Shown here one piece after another: positions 19,493-27,365 of a stretch of DNA of 64,000 nt (the first letter of the stretch is position 1; the number at the start of each line of letters is the position of its first letter). The position numbers and the translations under genes are program-made. The notes beneath the pieces are model-generated. The model had not been told where the DNA came from. It saw only the letters and a program-made list of their open reading frames with translations, and did not search any database. The stretch is from Granulosicoccus antarcticus IMCC3135 (GTDB lineage Bacteria > Pseudomonadota > Gammaproteobacteria > Granulosicoccales > Granulosicoccaceae). The stretch spans positions 2,848,501 to 2,912,500 of the forward strand of contig NZ_CP018632.1 in assembly GCF_002215215.1 (NCBI RefSeq), given 5' to 3'.

Positions 19493-20161
19493 CTACTTCG
19501 CTTTAGCGGCTGTTTTCTTGGCAGGTGCCTTCTTCTTGGCAGCAGCTGCTGAAGTAGCTGGCTTGCTAGCGGCCGCTTTGGCTGGCGCTGCAGTTTTAGG
19601 GGCAGCTGTTGTCTTCGGCTCAGCAGCTTTAGGGCTGGCAGTTTTCTTGGCTGCGGCAGCTTTAGGAGCAGTAGCTTCCTTAGCGGCGGCGGCTTTAGGA
19701 GCGGCAGTTTCCTTGGCGGCGGCAGCTTTAGGAGCAGTAGCTTCCTTGGCGGCGGCGGCTTTAGGAGCGGCAGTTTCCTTGGCGGCGGCAGCTTTAGGAG
19801 CAGTAGCTTCCTTAGGCGCGGCAGCTTTAGGAGCAGCGGCTTTAGGAGTTGCAGCCTTGGACTTGGCCATATCACCTAGTTCACCAGCAAGAGCAACATA
19901 TTCTGCAGCACGTGCGTTGACTTTTTCGGCGAAAGCCTTGGTCTCAACGACACGTTGCTCGTAAGTTTCTTGAGGGTTGGAATTATTCGGAGTCTTGACT
20001 TGAGTTACCGCGTAATCAACCAGATCACCCATCAGGTCGTAGTTTTTTCGAGCAATACGCTCAAAAGCTTCGGCGGCTACAGAGTTCATGTTCTGCATTG
20101 GCTCGAGGCTGGCGAGTGCTTTTTTCTGCATTTCTGCAAATTGTTCGTTTACAGATTTCAT
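19493..20161 (-). CDS. Phasin with Ala/Lys/Pro-rich histone-like tail (PhaF-like)
   Basis: 222 residues. Residues 1-100 form a phasin domain (MQNMNSVAAEAFERIARKNYD, then ETKAFAEKVNARAAEYVAL) that coats PHA granules. Residues 101-222 are almost only A, K, P, T and E, with 11-residue repeats of the type ATAPKAAAAKE, ending KKKAPAKKTAAKAK. Tails like this in PhaF or PhaM bind DNA nonspecifically and help divide granules between daughter cells; that role is inferred here. ATG 20161 has GGAG eight bases upstream, whereas the longer frame to 20236 crosses the intergenic hairpin. Confidence 0.88.
   Translation of the reverse strand: MKSVNEQFAEMQKKALASLEPMQNMNSVAAEAFERIARKNYDLMGDLVDYAVTQVKTPNNSNPQETYEQRVVETKAFAEKVNARAAEYVALAGELGDMAKSKAATPKAAAPKAAAPKEATAPKAAAAKETAAPKAAAAKEATAPKAAAAKETAAPKAAAAKEATAPKAAAAKKTASPKAAEPKTTAAPKTAAPAKAAASKPATSAAAAKKKAPAKKTAAKAK
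19643..19807 (-). repeat. Five 33-bp repeats encoding ATAPKAAAAKE / TAAPKAAAAKE
   Basis: Residues 119-173 of the phasin are five 11-residue units that alternate ATAPKAAAAKE and TAAPKAAAAKE, giving a 66-bp higher-order period. Near-identity at DNA level suggests copy-number slippage. Confidence 0.85.
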
Positions 20162-20192
20162 CTGTGACTCCACGTATAGATAAGTTGTAACC

Positions 20193-20228
20193 AGGCTACC
20201 CGGTGATAGAGCATCACTCGGGTAGCCT
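20193..20228. other. Long intercistronic hairpin without T-tract
   Basis: AGGCTACCCG (20193-20202) pairs with CGGGTAGCCT (20219-20228), and the inner GTGAT pairs with ATCAC, leaving a loop of about 5 bases. It lies between the stop of the upstream phasin gene (20292) and the start of the PhaF-like phasin (20161). No T-run follows on the minus strand, so an mRNA-stabilising or partial-termination role is more likely than a classical terminator. Confidence 0.55.
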
Positions 20229-20262
20229 AGACGCACAGTGACTAACTATGCGTGATGCTCAA

Positions 20263-20281
20263 GACGCTGCAGTGCAGCGTC
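20263..20281. promoter_or_regulatory. Putative PhaR operator upstream of the PhaF-like phasin
   Basis: A perfect palindrome GACGCTGCAGTGCAGCGTC containing the core CTGCAGTGCAG, about 100 bases upstream of the phasin start at 20161. The core matches the motif found at three other PHA promoters in the window. Confidence 0.55.
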
Positions 20282-20291
20282 AACAGAAAAA

Positions 20292-20690
20292 TTACTTGCT
20301 GAAAGAAGCTGAAAGGCTTTCAGATGCTTCTTTGAACTTGGCAGAGAACTGCTGAGTCATTTCTGAGTACTCACTGGCACGGCTGTTCATCAGCTCAACA
20401 AAAGCGTTGGCTTCAGCAGTTTGTGCAGAAGTAACGTCGTTCAGGTTATCACTGGACAGTGGCAGGTGAACTTGCTTTGCAGAGAATTCAAGTACGTCAC
20501 CAGCGATTGCGTAGTTCTTGCGAGCAACTTGCTCCATTGCATCAGCAGTAACAGTGGCGAAAGCGCGCATTGGCTCGAAGCCGCCAGTTTGCATGCCGCC
20601 CATCATCTGGTTGAACTGCTCAGTCATTTTGTTAGTTACTTCTTTCATGTTTTCAGTTACGTCGTTCATGCTTTCTGTTACGTTTTTCAT
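20292..20690 (-). CDS. phaP: Phasin (PHA granule-associated protein)
   Basis: 132 residues. The phasin signature MRAFATVTADAMEQVARKNYAI aligns with the corresponding block of the neighbouring phasin, and the C-terminal half is amphipathic helix (NAFVELMNSRASEYSEMTQQF). Phasins coat PHB granules and control their size and number. The gene has its own promoter (AGTATA/ATGCAA boxes on the opposite strand) flanked by two PhaR-like sites, the classical arrangement for a phasin repressed by PhaR. There is no Lys/Ala tail, unlike its neighbour. Confidence 0.9.
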   Translation of the reverse strand: MKNVTESMNDVTENMKEVTNKMTEQFNQMMGGMQTGGFEPMRAFATVTADAMEQVARKNYAIAGDVLEFSAKQVHLPLSSDNLNDVTSAQTAEANAFVELMNSRASEYSEMTQQFSAKFKEASESLSASFSK

Positions 20691-20733
20691 GGTCTAGCTC
20701 CGGGTTGGTAGTGAAGGACAGTTGTCTGTCTTG

Positions 20734-20772
20734 TTGCAGTGCAGTATAGAGATCAATATTTTGCAATGCAAC
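20734..20772 (-). promoter_or_regulatory. phaP promoter with two PhaR-like operators
   Basis: On the minus strand, a -35 TTGCAT (20766-20771) and a -10 TATACT (20743-20748) are separated by exactly 17 bases. Two copies of the motif, TTGCAATGCAA (20761-20771) and TTGCAGTGCAG (20734-20744), overlap the -35 and the likely start point. A repressor bound there would block RNA polymerase. Confidence 0.6.
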
Positions 20773-20829
20773 ATCTGGCGGCAACTATTTTTAACAAAAT
20801 AGGGGGCTTTTTTAAAATTTAATAAAAAC

Positions 20830-21150
20830 AGATACTTGCAATGTTCACAGGTATTGTGAATATATGTAAATCAGAGGATTTTCGCTATGAACAATGCTCT
20901 ATGTTGCACCGCTCAGGCATTATTGTTCTTGTGCCCAGAGTGCAGAAAAGTCTTGGGCTGCGGAGACGAGGAAAATTGCAGGTGAGAGGCGGTTCTACAG
21001 CGGTTCTACCAGCACTGGAAACGGGGCGTCAGGAGCGTTACAAGCAGGAGCGTGGGACTCTCGGTCTTATTCTGGGGCGGCGAAACACAGCCCTTGTCCG
21101 CCGACCCGCTGGCTCGAAAGCGGGTTATCCGGCGAACACAAGCCAGCTGC
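20830..21150. other. Intergenic stretch with no recognised gene
   Basis: Between the phasin promoter and the 3' end of phaB. GC content is higher than in the adjoining AT-rich promoter, and a plus-strand frame runs through but is not protein-like and enters phaB antisense. A 7-bp stem (ACCCGCT 21104-21110, AGCGGGT 21119-21125) just beyond the phaB stop may end phaB transcription. Confidence 0.4.
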
Positions 21151-21894
21151 TTAACCGATGTGGTAGCCGCCATTCACTGACAGGTCGGTGCCTGTTATGT
21201 AGCCACTATCGGTGTTGGCCAGAAAGCTGACTGCACGCGCGATCTCTTCGGGTTCGGCAAAGCGACCGACGGGTATCTGTTTGACGATCTTTGCGCGAAC
21301 GGCTTCTGGTACGGCCTGAATCATGGGGGATTGCACATAGCCTGGCGATACGCTGTTGACCGTGATGCCATCACGGGCCACTTCTCGGGCCAGGGCTTTG
21401 GTAAAGCCTGTCATGCCGGCTTTTGCGGCGGAATAGTTGGTCTGCCCAATCTGTCCACGTTGCCCATTGACTGAAGATATATTGATGATTCGGCCATATT
21501 TACGCTCGATCATGGGAGTAATCACCGGGCGACTGACGTTGTAGACACCGTCCAGGTTGGTTCTCAGAACGGATGACCACTCAGCAGGTTCCAGGTCGAC
21601 CAGCTTTGCGTCTCGTGTAATACCAGCGGCGTTGACGAGGACGCTGATTGGGCCAATGTTGGCTTCAATCTCTGTCACTGAAGTCTGGCAGGCCGCCGCG
21701 TCGGTGACATCGAAGGCAAGCAGCTGGACATTGACACCTTCCGACTTCAGCGTCTTGATGACTGCAGTGCTGCGTTCGACATCAGTGGGGTGGCAGTTCG
21801 CTACAACCTTATAGCCTTCCGAGCTGAACTGTCTGCAAAGAGCTGTGCCGATTGCACCAGTTCCTCCGGTAATCAGAACGATGGTTTCACTCAT
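21151..21894 (-). CDS. phaB: Acetoacetyl-CoA reductase
   Basis: 247 residues of SDR fold: cofactor loop TGGTGAIGTALC, NAAGITRD, and the catalytic Ser (about 140-141), Tyr154 and Lys158 in INISSVNGQRGQIGQTNYSA. The SSVNGQRGQIGQTNYSAAK block is highly characteristic of PhaB, which reduces acetoacetyl-CoA to (R)-3-hydroxybutyryl-CoA with NADPH, the monomer for PhaC. A good ribosome site (AAGGA) precedes the ATG. No phaA thiolase is seen in the window, so acetoacetyl-CoA must come from a gene elsewhere. Confidence 0.93.
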   Translation of the reverse strand: MSETIVLITGGTGAIGTALCRQFSSEGYKVVANCHPTDVERSTAVIKTLKSEGVNVQLLAFDVTDAAACQTSVTEIEANIGPISVLVNAAGITRDAKLVDLEPAEWSSVLRTNLDGVYNVSRPVITPMIERKYGRIINISSVNGQRGQIGQTNYSAAKAGMTGFTKALAREVARDGITVNSVSPGYVQSPMIQAVPEAVRAKIVKQIPVGRFAEPEEIARAVSFLANTDSGYITGTDLSVNGGYHIG

Positions 21895-21940
21895 GGTTTA
21901 CTTTCCTTCGGATGCGCGATTGACGATGTTATTGGTGTAA

Positions 21941-21957
21941 ATACTGCACTGCAATAT
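21941..21957. promoter_or_regulatory. Putative PhaR operator upstream of phaB
   Basis: ATACTGCACTGCAATAT contains the core CTGCACTGCAA, 47-63 bases before the phaB ATG. On the minus strand its TTGCAG half can serve as a -35 box, with TAACAT 17 bases downstream as a -10. Confidence 0.5.
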
Positions 21958-22011
21958 ACTGGAAATTATTTTTTTCGTACCGTGTGAACTTTGATGTGAA
22001 GCAATAAAATG

Positions 22012-22052
22012 TACAAATAACCCCTCATTGTTCACAAATAACCCCCTATTTT
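22012..22052. repeat. Direct repeat ACAAATAACCCC plus CCCCCTATTTT motif
   Basis: ACAAATAACCCC occurs at 22012-22023 and 22034-22045 (22-bp period) between the divergent phaB and depolymerase genes. The trailing CCCCCTATTTT (22042-22052) recurs as its exact complement at 20796-20806 upstream of phaP. Function unknown. Confidence 0.45.
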
Positions 22053-22070
22053 CACTAAATGAGTCGATTT

Positions 22071-22119
22071 TTGCATTATAGACACACTGTTTTATAATTC
22101 AAAAATGCTGCACTGTGCA
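22071..22119 (+). promoter_or_regulatory. Depolymerase promoter with overlapping PhaR-like site
   Basis: TTGCAT (22071-22076) and TATAAT (22093-22098) are spaced by 16 bases, predicting a start near 22105. CTGCACTGTGCA (22108-22119) is an imperfect copy of the PHA operator motif just downstream. This supports translation beginning at 22141, not at the ATG at 22105. Confidence 0.5.
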
Positions 22120-22140
22120 TATCGTCTATCCTTGATGTTC

Positions 22141-23187
22141 ATGCAACGGCAAATCGCTCGGACAAAGATTATAGTGAGTGTAACCTCCAATATCGATGCC
22201 TTATTGAGTCAGGATACGAGCATCGCGCCGAAAGGCCGTTCTGTTGACTTGGTGCTACCCAAATCTGCTGGTCAGATTCGTCGTAGTCGTGACTATCGCG
22301 TATATCTTCCCGCAGGTTACGACGGTCAAACAGCCATGCCCATGGTCATGGCACTGCACGGCTGTAAGCAGAGTCATCTGGAGATTCAGGTTGTTGCCGG
22401 TTTGGATCGTATTGCCGACAGGGAAGGCTTTATCGTGGTCTACCCCAGTATCACCAGCCACACCGCATTCAGATCCAGAAACTGCTGGGGCTGGTGGATG
22501 CATCGGCAACGCATTCGTGGATCAGGTGAAGTGGGGGATCTATTGCAAATAGTTTCCGCTGTCAGCCGCGATTATGCGATCGATCAGGACCGGTTGCATG
22601 TGTGTGGTCTGTCTGCCGGCGCCGCCATGAGTGTTGTGGCTCTGGCTAATTATAGTGATGTGTGGAAAAGTGGAGCCAGTGTCGCCGGTTTGGCTTTTGG
22701 TGAAAGTGCGAGGGCTGTCAAGTACGCCAAATTCGTGCCCGTGAAATACAAGCCAATAATGATGCTGAACCGCCTGTTGAAGAGAGCACTGGTGTGCGAG
22801 GCGCCGGATCTGTTGATTATCCAGTCTGCGGCGGATAAGCAAGTAGATCTGAAGGCATCTGAAATCCTTGCGCAAACCTGGCGAACGGCAACCTCATTGA
22901 GTGATGAGCCGACAGAAACTGCCAGTGGAAAAACGCAAAACACGCCTTGGCGATATGCTCAGTACGCTGATAATGAAGGCCGTGTTCGACTCGGTTATTT
23001 TACGGTGGAGGGTATCAAACATGGCTGGATCGGAGGTAATGCCGGAAAGTACAGTACGACTGAGGGGCCGAATGTGTCCGAACTCATTTGTGCGTTTTTC
23101 AGCGCCTCACAACAGGCCCTTAGTCCAGTTGAATCGTACTGTCGTCCTTTAGTAGCTCAAGAACAACATCTGAGCGTACTTCGTTGA
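22141..23187 (+). CDS. PHB depolymerase-family esterase
   Basis: 348 residues from the chosen start. It belongs to the alpha/beta-hydrolase esterase group annotated as PHB depolymerase (LpqC-like): DYRVYLPAGYDGQ, oxyanion region MVMALHGCKQSH, FIVVYPS, and the nucleophile Ser in HVCGLSAGAAMS. A late IKHGWIGG provides a candidate His. No clear signal peptide is visible, so it may act on intracellular PHB or oligomers; that is inference supported by the PhaR-like promoter site. ATG 22141 is selected because the promoter places the transcript start at about 22105. Its 3' end overlaps the convergent Lrp-type gene by 68 bases. Confidence 0.75.
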   Translation: MQRQIARTKIIVSVTSNIDALLSQDTSIAPKGRSVDLVLPKSAGQIRRSRDYRVYLPAGYDGQTAMPMVMALHGCKQSHLEIQVVAGLDRIADREGFIVVYPSITSHTAFRSRNCWGWWMHRQRIRGSGEVGDLLQIVSAVSRDYAIDQDRLHVCGLSAGAAMSVVALANYSDVWKSGASVAGLAFGESARAVKYAKFVPVKYKPIMMLNRLLKRALVCEAPDLLIIQSAADKQVDLKASEILAQTWRTATSLSDEPTETASGKTQNTPWRYAQYADNEGRVRLGYFTVEGIKHGWIGGNAGKYSTTEGPNVSELICAFFSASQQALSPVESYCRPLVAQEQHLSVLR

Positions 23188-23575
23188 CGTCCGGATGGGC
23201 GAGCAGTTGCTCATTGATGAAGGCTGCCAGAGCTTGCAAGTCCTTCAAGCGCACATGCAGCAGATAGTCAGCATCGCCGGTAATGGCGCAGGCAAGACGA
23301 ACAGCTGCGAGTGAACTCACGAGTTCGCGAAAATTGACTGATGATGCCTTGCTGTGGGAGTGCAGTCGAACCTTCACGAAAGCGTCCAGTCCCAAGCCAA
23401 CGGAGGCTGGGTTGAGTTCGGCACGGTAGCGGCTGATAACGCCCTGCGTCTCCAGCCGCGTGCGTCGCCGGGAAATCTGAGAGGCAGATAATCCAATGCG
23501 ATCGCCTATGGCAGCATTGCTCATGGATGCGTCGGCTTGCAGGTGTCTTAGCAGTTCTTTGTCAAATCGGTCCAT
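23120..23575 (-). CDS. Lrp/AsnC-family transcriptional regulator
   Basis: 151 residues. An N-terminal helix-turn-helix (MDRFDKELLRHLQADASMSNAAIGDRIGLSASQISRRR shape) is followed by a RAM/AsnC effector domain (ACAITGDADYLLHVRLKDL). It probably responds to an amino acid. The upstream in-frame extension to 23737 is Arg/Cys-rich and unlike the family, so the ATG at 23575 is used. The target genes are not apparent. Confidence 0.88.
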   Translation of the reverse strand: MDRFDKELLRHLQADASMSNAAIGDRIGLSASQISRRRTRLETQGVISRYRAELNPASVGLGLDAFVKVRLHSHSKASSVNFRELVSSLAAVRLACAITGDADYLLHVRLKDLQALAAFINEQLLAHPDVNEVRSDVVLELLKDDSTIQLD

Positions 23576-23649
23576 GGTGGAATTATGCCTGCAAGCAGAC
23601 CGGCAGGCGGCGTTCACTGGACGTGGTGACACTGTTCTTTTGCTGGAAT

Positions 23650-24120
23650 TCAGGCAGCCAGCAATGCACCGTCGTGTTCTACCAGCAGAAAGTGAATGTC
23701 CAGCGGCAGGCACATCAGGTAAGAACGGGCGTTCCATTCCAATGTGCTTGACTGAAAGTGACGAGAGTTACCCGGCAGTTGTCTGGCTTGCCTTTCCAGA
23801 TTGCGCGTCAAACGCAGTAATTGAAGCTCGTCCTGCTGGCCGGCCTCCACGACACAATTCGGTAGATAGGATTGGGTCAATAGCAAGGCAGCCGGATGGT
23901 GAGTGTTGTTTTGACTCTCGTAGAGACGCTGGCGAATTGCCTCGCACTCAGGTGCCGTCCGGTAACCGTTACGAATGCATAGATCGTGAACGCGCTCGAG
24001 CTTCTGCTCGTAGGGCAGGCGAGTCACCATTGATGGCTGCTCTCCAACAATGATGTAGTCTGAGCGCAACACCTGCGTGCGCAGGAAGTGCCTGACAGTG
24101 CTTGATAATTCCTTGGCCAT
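23650..24120 (-). CDS. Hypothetical protein, 156 residues
   Basis: An open frame between the Lrp-type regulator and the YdiJ-type dehydrogenase on the same strand. It is soluble, with many Leu, Arg and Gln residues, no signal peptide or membrane segment, and no recognised domain. It opens MAKELSSTVRHFLRTQVLRSDYIIVG and ends in a hydrophobic LLVEHDGALLAA. Without it there would be a 660-base gap. Confidence is moderate because no family was recognised. Confidence 0.5.
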   Translation of the reverse strand: MAKELSSTVRHFLRTQVLRSDYIIVGEQPSMVTRLPYEQKLERVHDLCIRNGYRTAPECEAIRQRLYESQNNTHHPAALLLTQSYLPNCVVEAGQQDELQLLRLTRNLERQARQLPGNSRHFQSSTLEWNARSYLMCLPLDIHFLLVEHDGALLAA

Positions 24121-24238
24121 CGCGCGTGTTGAGTAAAACCAGTCCGCTTAAATCGGGTTCATTACAGACCGGATAGCGGCGTGGTAGTTCAGAAACTTTA
24201 GTCGAATCTGGCAATTCGGAATTCACTGTTTGCTCAAT

Positions 24239-27136
24239 CTACAGACATTTCTCCAGAACCTGTACTGGGTGAAGAAGGTGCTCTTGCGTGTAATCATTGA
24301 TTTGCTTGTGACAGCTGAATCCGTTGGCCACGATGACTGTCTCTTCGCTACACGAATCCAGGGCAGGTTTGAGTGCTCGTGAAAACAGAGTCTGCGCCAG
24401 GTGGCGCGTTTTTTCCCGCATGCCAAAGCTTCCTGCCATACCGCAGCAGCTACTTTCAGGTTCTGACAAGGAATCGAAGCATTTTTTCATCCAGTCGCGT
24501 TCATGCTGCTCGCCAGAGGCCTTGTCGTGACAATGCAGGTGCATGAGCCCGGTGGGCAAGGTTCTTTGCACTGGAGTGTCTCGCTGGCTTAACAGCGCAG
24601 TCAGGGTCATGGCACGGGCGTGCAGATCTGCGGCGCGTTGATCTGACGGGTATTGTCGAATCATCTCATCTCGGAAAACCGACAGGCAAGATGGTTCGAT
24701 GACAACAACCGGGGCTGCATGGGGCAGGTGTGGATAGAAGTGATCAAGCATCTGGCTTAGTTGCTGGCGTGCCTTTTCAAGAAACCCATACTCGTACAAC
24801 GGGCGTCCGCAGCAGAAATGTGCACGGGTGACAGCGACCTGAAAACCTGCTTTTTGCAGGACTCTGGTGGCGCTGATCAGAATATGTGAATGGTAATTGG
24901 AATTGACAGAGTCAGCCCAAAGTACCGCGGCAGGTAATGCTGCATCACCAAACCAGTTGAAATAGTCATCATGTCGATCAGCATTCTGATGGGCCCATTG
25001 TCCGAAGGACTGGCTGCTCAGTACCGGCAACGATGCTTCCTGACTGATGCCCAGTACTCTTTTAGCCAGTGCGCCTAGTGGACCTTTTTGCAACAGATTG
25101 GTCAAAGCAGGGGCTTTGGATAACCATGGCAAGGTGGTACCTATATATCCCATGGCGTAATGATGCAGAGGCCGGCGTCGCTGGTCGTAGTGTTTTTCCA
25201 TGAATTCAGACTTGTAGGAAGCAATATCTACTTGTGTCGGGCACTCATGTTTGCAAGCTTTGCAGGAAAGACAATGTTCAAGAGAATCGGCGATGTCCGG
25301 ATTGTCCCAGCCGTCGGTAATCAGCTCTCCACGAACCAGCTCGTGTAACAGATGTGCGCGGCCACGAGTGGAGTAGCGTTCCTCACCACTTGCCTGGTAA
25401 CTTGGGCACATGGCTCCGGACTGAGACCGGCATTTTCCCATGCCGATACAGCGCTCCGAGGATCGGGCAAAACCGCCCAGATCTTCCACGAAATTGAGTG
25501 TCGTACTGATATCGGGACGTTGGTAGTCTGGTCCGAAACGCAGGTTCTCATCCATGCGGTAGGCATCGATAAGCTTTCCCGGATTCATGCGCCTTTGCGG
25601 ATCCCAGATGCTCTTGAACTGCCTGAATGCCTCCATAAGGCGATCGCCGAACATGATGGGCAGAAACTCGGCCTTGGCCTGGCCATCTCCGTGTTCGCCT
25701 GACAAGGATCCACCAAACTTCACCACCAGGTGGGCAATTTCCTGGCTGAATTTACGCCACTGCGCAACGCCTTCAGTCGAGCGCGTATCAAAGGTAATAC
25801 GTGCATGTATGCAACCGTCGCCAAAATGTCCATACAGGCTGGTGGTATAGCCGTAGCGATCGACGAGTGCCTGGAATTCGCGTAGATAGTTGCCCAGTTG
25901 CATAGGGTCGACGGCCGTATCCTCCCAACCGACGACAGGGTCGGGGGCATGTGGGTCAAGACTCATGGAGGTGGCCGAAGCGCCTTGCTCACGGATGCTC
26001 CATAAGGCAGCTGTATCGCCTGCGTCCGGTACTTGCAGTACTGATAGAACTCTGCTGGATTTCTGCATTGCCTGGACAAAGGTGCTGCAGTGTTCTTCGA
26101 GTGACTCCAGAGTGCTTGCTGCCAACTCCACCAGTAGCCAGGCACGTCCCTCTGGCAGCAGGGCAACTTCGCGTTCTTTGAGCTTGCGTGCCTGCAAGCC
26201 GCCGATGATGTTCCAGTCAAGCCCTTCCATGGCGATGGGTTTGAACGGCATTAACTCCGGCACACTGTCACCGGCAATGTAGATATCACTGAAGCCCAGC
26301 ACCACCAGACGCTTGTGCGCAGGGTTTTCAATGAGGTTCAGACGAGCTTGCAGAATGCTGATGCAAGTCCCCTCCGAGCCCACCAGAGCACGTGCCACGT
26401 TGAAGCCGTTCTCAGGCAGTAGTTGATCAAGGTTGTAGCCGGACACGCGCCGTTTGATATTAGGATAGCGCTCCCGAATGTCTGCCGCATACTCATCACG
26501 CAGTTCCTTGAGCTGGCGGTAGATGCGCGCTCGGGCATCACTACCTGCGATGATGGTGTCCAGCTCTGCCTCGCTGGTGGGCCCTACCCAGAAATGCTCG
26601 CCTTCGCTGGTCAGAATTTCCAGTTCAAGAACATTTTCCACAGTCTTGCCTGCCAGCATGGAATGCGGTCCGCAGGAGTTGTTACCGATCATGCCACCCA
26701 GCGTGCAACGACTGTGTGTGGCGGGGTCGGGACCGAACGTCAGGCCGTGAACTTCGGCAGCCGCCTTCAGTGAATCGCAGATGATGCCAGGCTCAACCAG
26801 TGCCCAGCGAGCGTCGGTATCAATGGACAATACGCGGGTCATGAAACGTGAGCAGTCAAGAATGACGGCCTCATTGACGCATTGCCCGTTCTGGGAGGTG
26901 CCACCACCACGCATCAGAACCGGTAGATCATGTTCACGGCAAAGCGCGACTACCTTATGGATGTCCTCAGCATTTCTCGGGTAGACAACACCGAGTGGAA
27001 TCTGTCGATAGTTGGACGCATCGCTGGTGTACAGCGCAACCCCTGCGGAGGAGAAATCACACTCACCTTCCAGTGTCGACATGAGTGCGGAGTGGAAGGG
27101 GGCAAGTCTTGTGTGGTGGGTTTTGTTGTGAGGCAT
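24239..27136 (-). CDS. YdiJ-type FAD/Fe-S D-2-hydroxyacid dehydrogenase
   Basis: 965 residues from the chosen ATG. The N-terminal FAD-binding PCMH domain (VMRGGGTSQNGQCV, TLGGMIGNNSCGPHSM) is followed by an FAD-oxidase C-terminal domain (YGHFGDGCIHARI, GSLSGEHGDGQAKAE, NPGKLIDAYR). Then come two iron-sulfur clusters (CIGMGKCRS...MCPSY; CLSCKACKHECPTQ) and CCG-type modules (CCGRPLYEYGF, CCGMAGSFGM). The architecture matches E. coli YdiJ and related Dld-GlpC fusions that oxidise D-2-hydroxyacids such as D-2-hydroxyglutarate and pass electrons to the respiratory chain. The frame is open to 27217; ATG 27136 is nearest the conserved start, but no strong ribosome site is seen at either. Confidence 0.87.
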   Translation of the reverse strand: MPHNKTHHTRLAPFHSALMSTLEGECDFSSAGVALYTSDASNYRQIPLGVVYPRNAEDIHKVVALCREHDLPVLMRGGGTSQNGQCVNEAVILDCSRFMTRVLSIDTDARWALVEPGIICDSLKAAAEVHGLTFGPDPATHSRCTLGGMIGNNSCGPHSMLAGKTVENVLELEILTSEGEHFWVGPTSEAELDTIIAGSDARARIYRQLKELRDEYAADIRERYPNIKRRVSGYNLDQLLPENGFNVARALVGSEGTCISILQARLNLIENPAHKRLVVLGFSDIYIAGDSVPELMPFKPIAMEGLDWNIIGGLQARKLKEREVALLPEGRAWLLVELAASTLESLEEHCSTFVQAMQKSSRVLSVLQVPDAGDTAALWSIREQGASATSMSLDPHAPDPVVGWEDTAVDPMQLGNYLREFQALVDRYGYTTSLYGHFGDGCIHARITFDTRSTEGVAQWRKFSQEIAHLVVKFGGSLSGEHGDGQAKAEFLPIMFGDRLMEAFRQFKSIWDPQRRMNPGKLIDAYRMDENLRFGPDYQRPDISTTLNFVEDLGGFARSSERCIGMGKCRSQSGAMCPSYQASGEERYSTRGRAHLLHELVRGELITDGWDNPDIADSLEHCLSCKACKHECPTQVDIASYKSEFMEKHYDQRRRPLHHYAMGYIGTTLPWLSKAPALTNLLQKGPLGALAKRVLGISQEASLPVLSSQSFGQWAHQNADRHDDYFNWFGDAALPAAVLWADSVNSNYHSHILISATRVLQKAGFQVAVTRAHFCCGRPLYEYGFLEKARQQLSQMLDHFYPHLPHAAPVVVIEPSCLSVFRDEMIRQYPSDQRAADLHARAMTLTALLSQRDTPVQRTLPTGLMHLHCHDKASGEQHERDWMKKCFDSLSEPESSCCGMAGSFGMREKTRHLAQTLFSRALKPALDSCSEETVIVANGFSCHKQINDYTQEHLLHPVQVLEKCL

Positions 27137-27365
27137 CGTTGGATCGTGTCTGCCCGGTGTACTGGGGCAGAAGGTCTGGGTGTGTATCTGCCAGTCATGC
27201 ATGCGAGATTGTCGCATCTACTTTAATGTCTACAGGCAGGGGTGCAAGGAACTCTGACACCCCAAGCCTGTTTTGTCCATATTATCCGTACCATTGCACC
27301 CCTGATGCTATCGTTTGGCAGCTACCTGTATGGCAGGATCGCTTGAGTAGTCGTCAATGTGAGGG

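Noticed and set aside
19643-19807. Short tandem repeats examined as a CRISPR array
   Set aside because: Repeats are contiguous 33-bp coding units with no spacers, within the phasin tail.
21104-21125. GCTCGAA-containing stem considered as part of a tRNA T-arm
   Set aside because: No acceptor, D or anticodon arm fits around it; it is more likely a simple hairpin downstream of phaB.
20841-21230. Plus-strand open frame of 129 codons between phaP and phaB
   Set aside because: Low-complexity, Arg/Cys/Gly-rich translation with no motif, and its end runs antisense into phaB.
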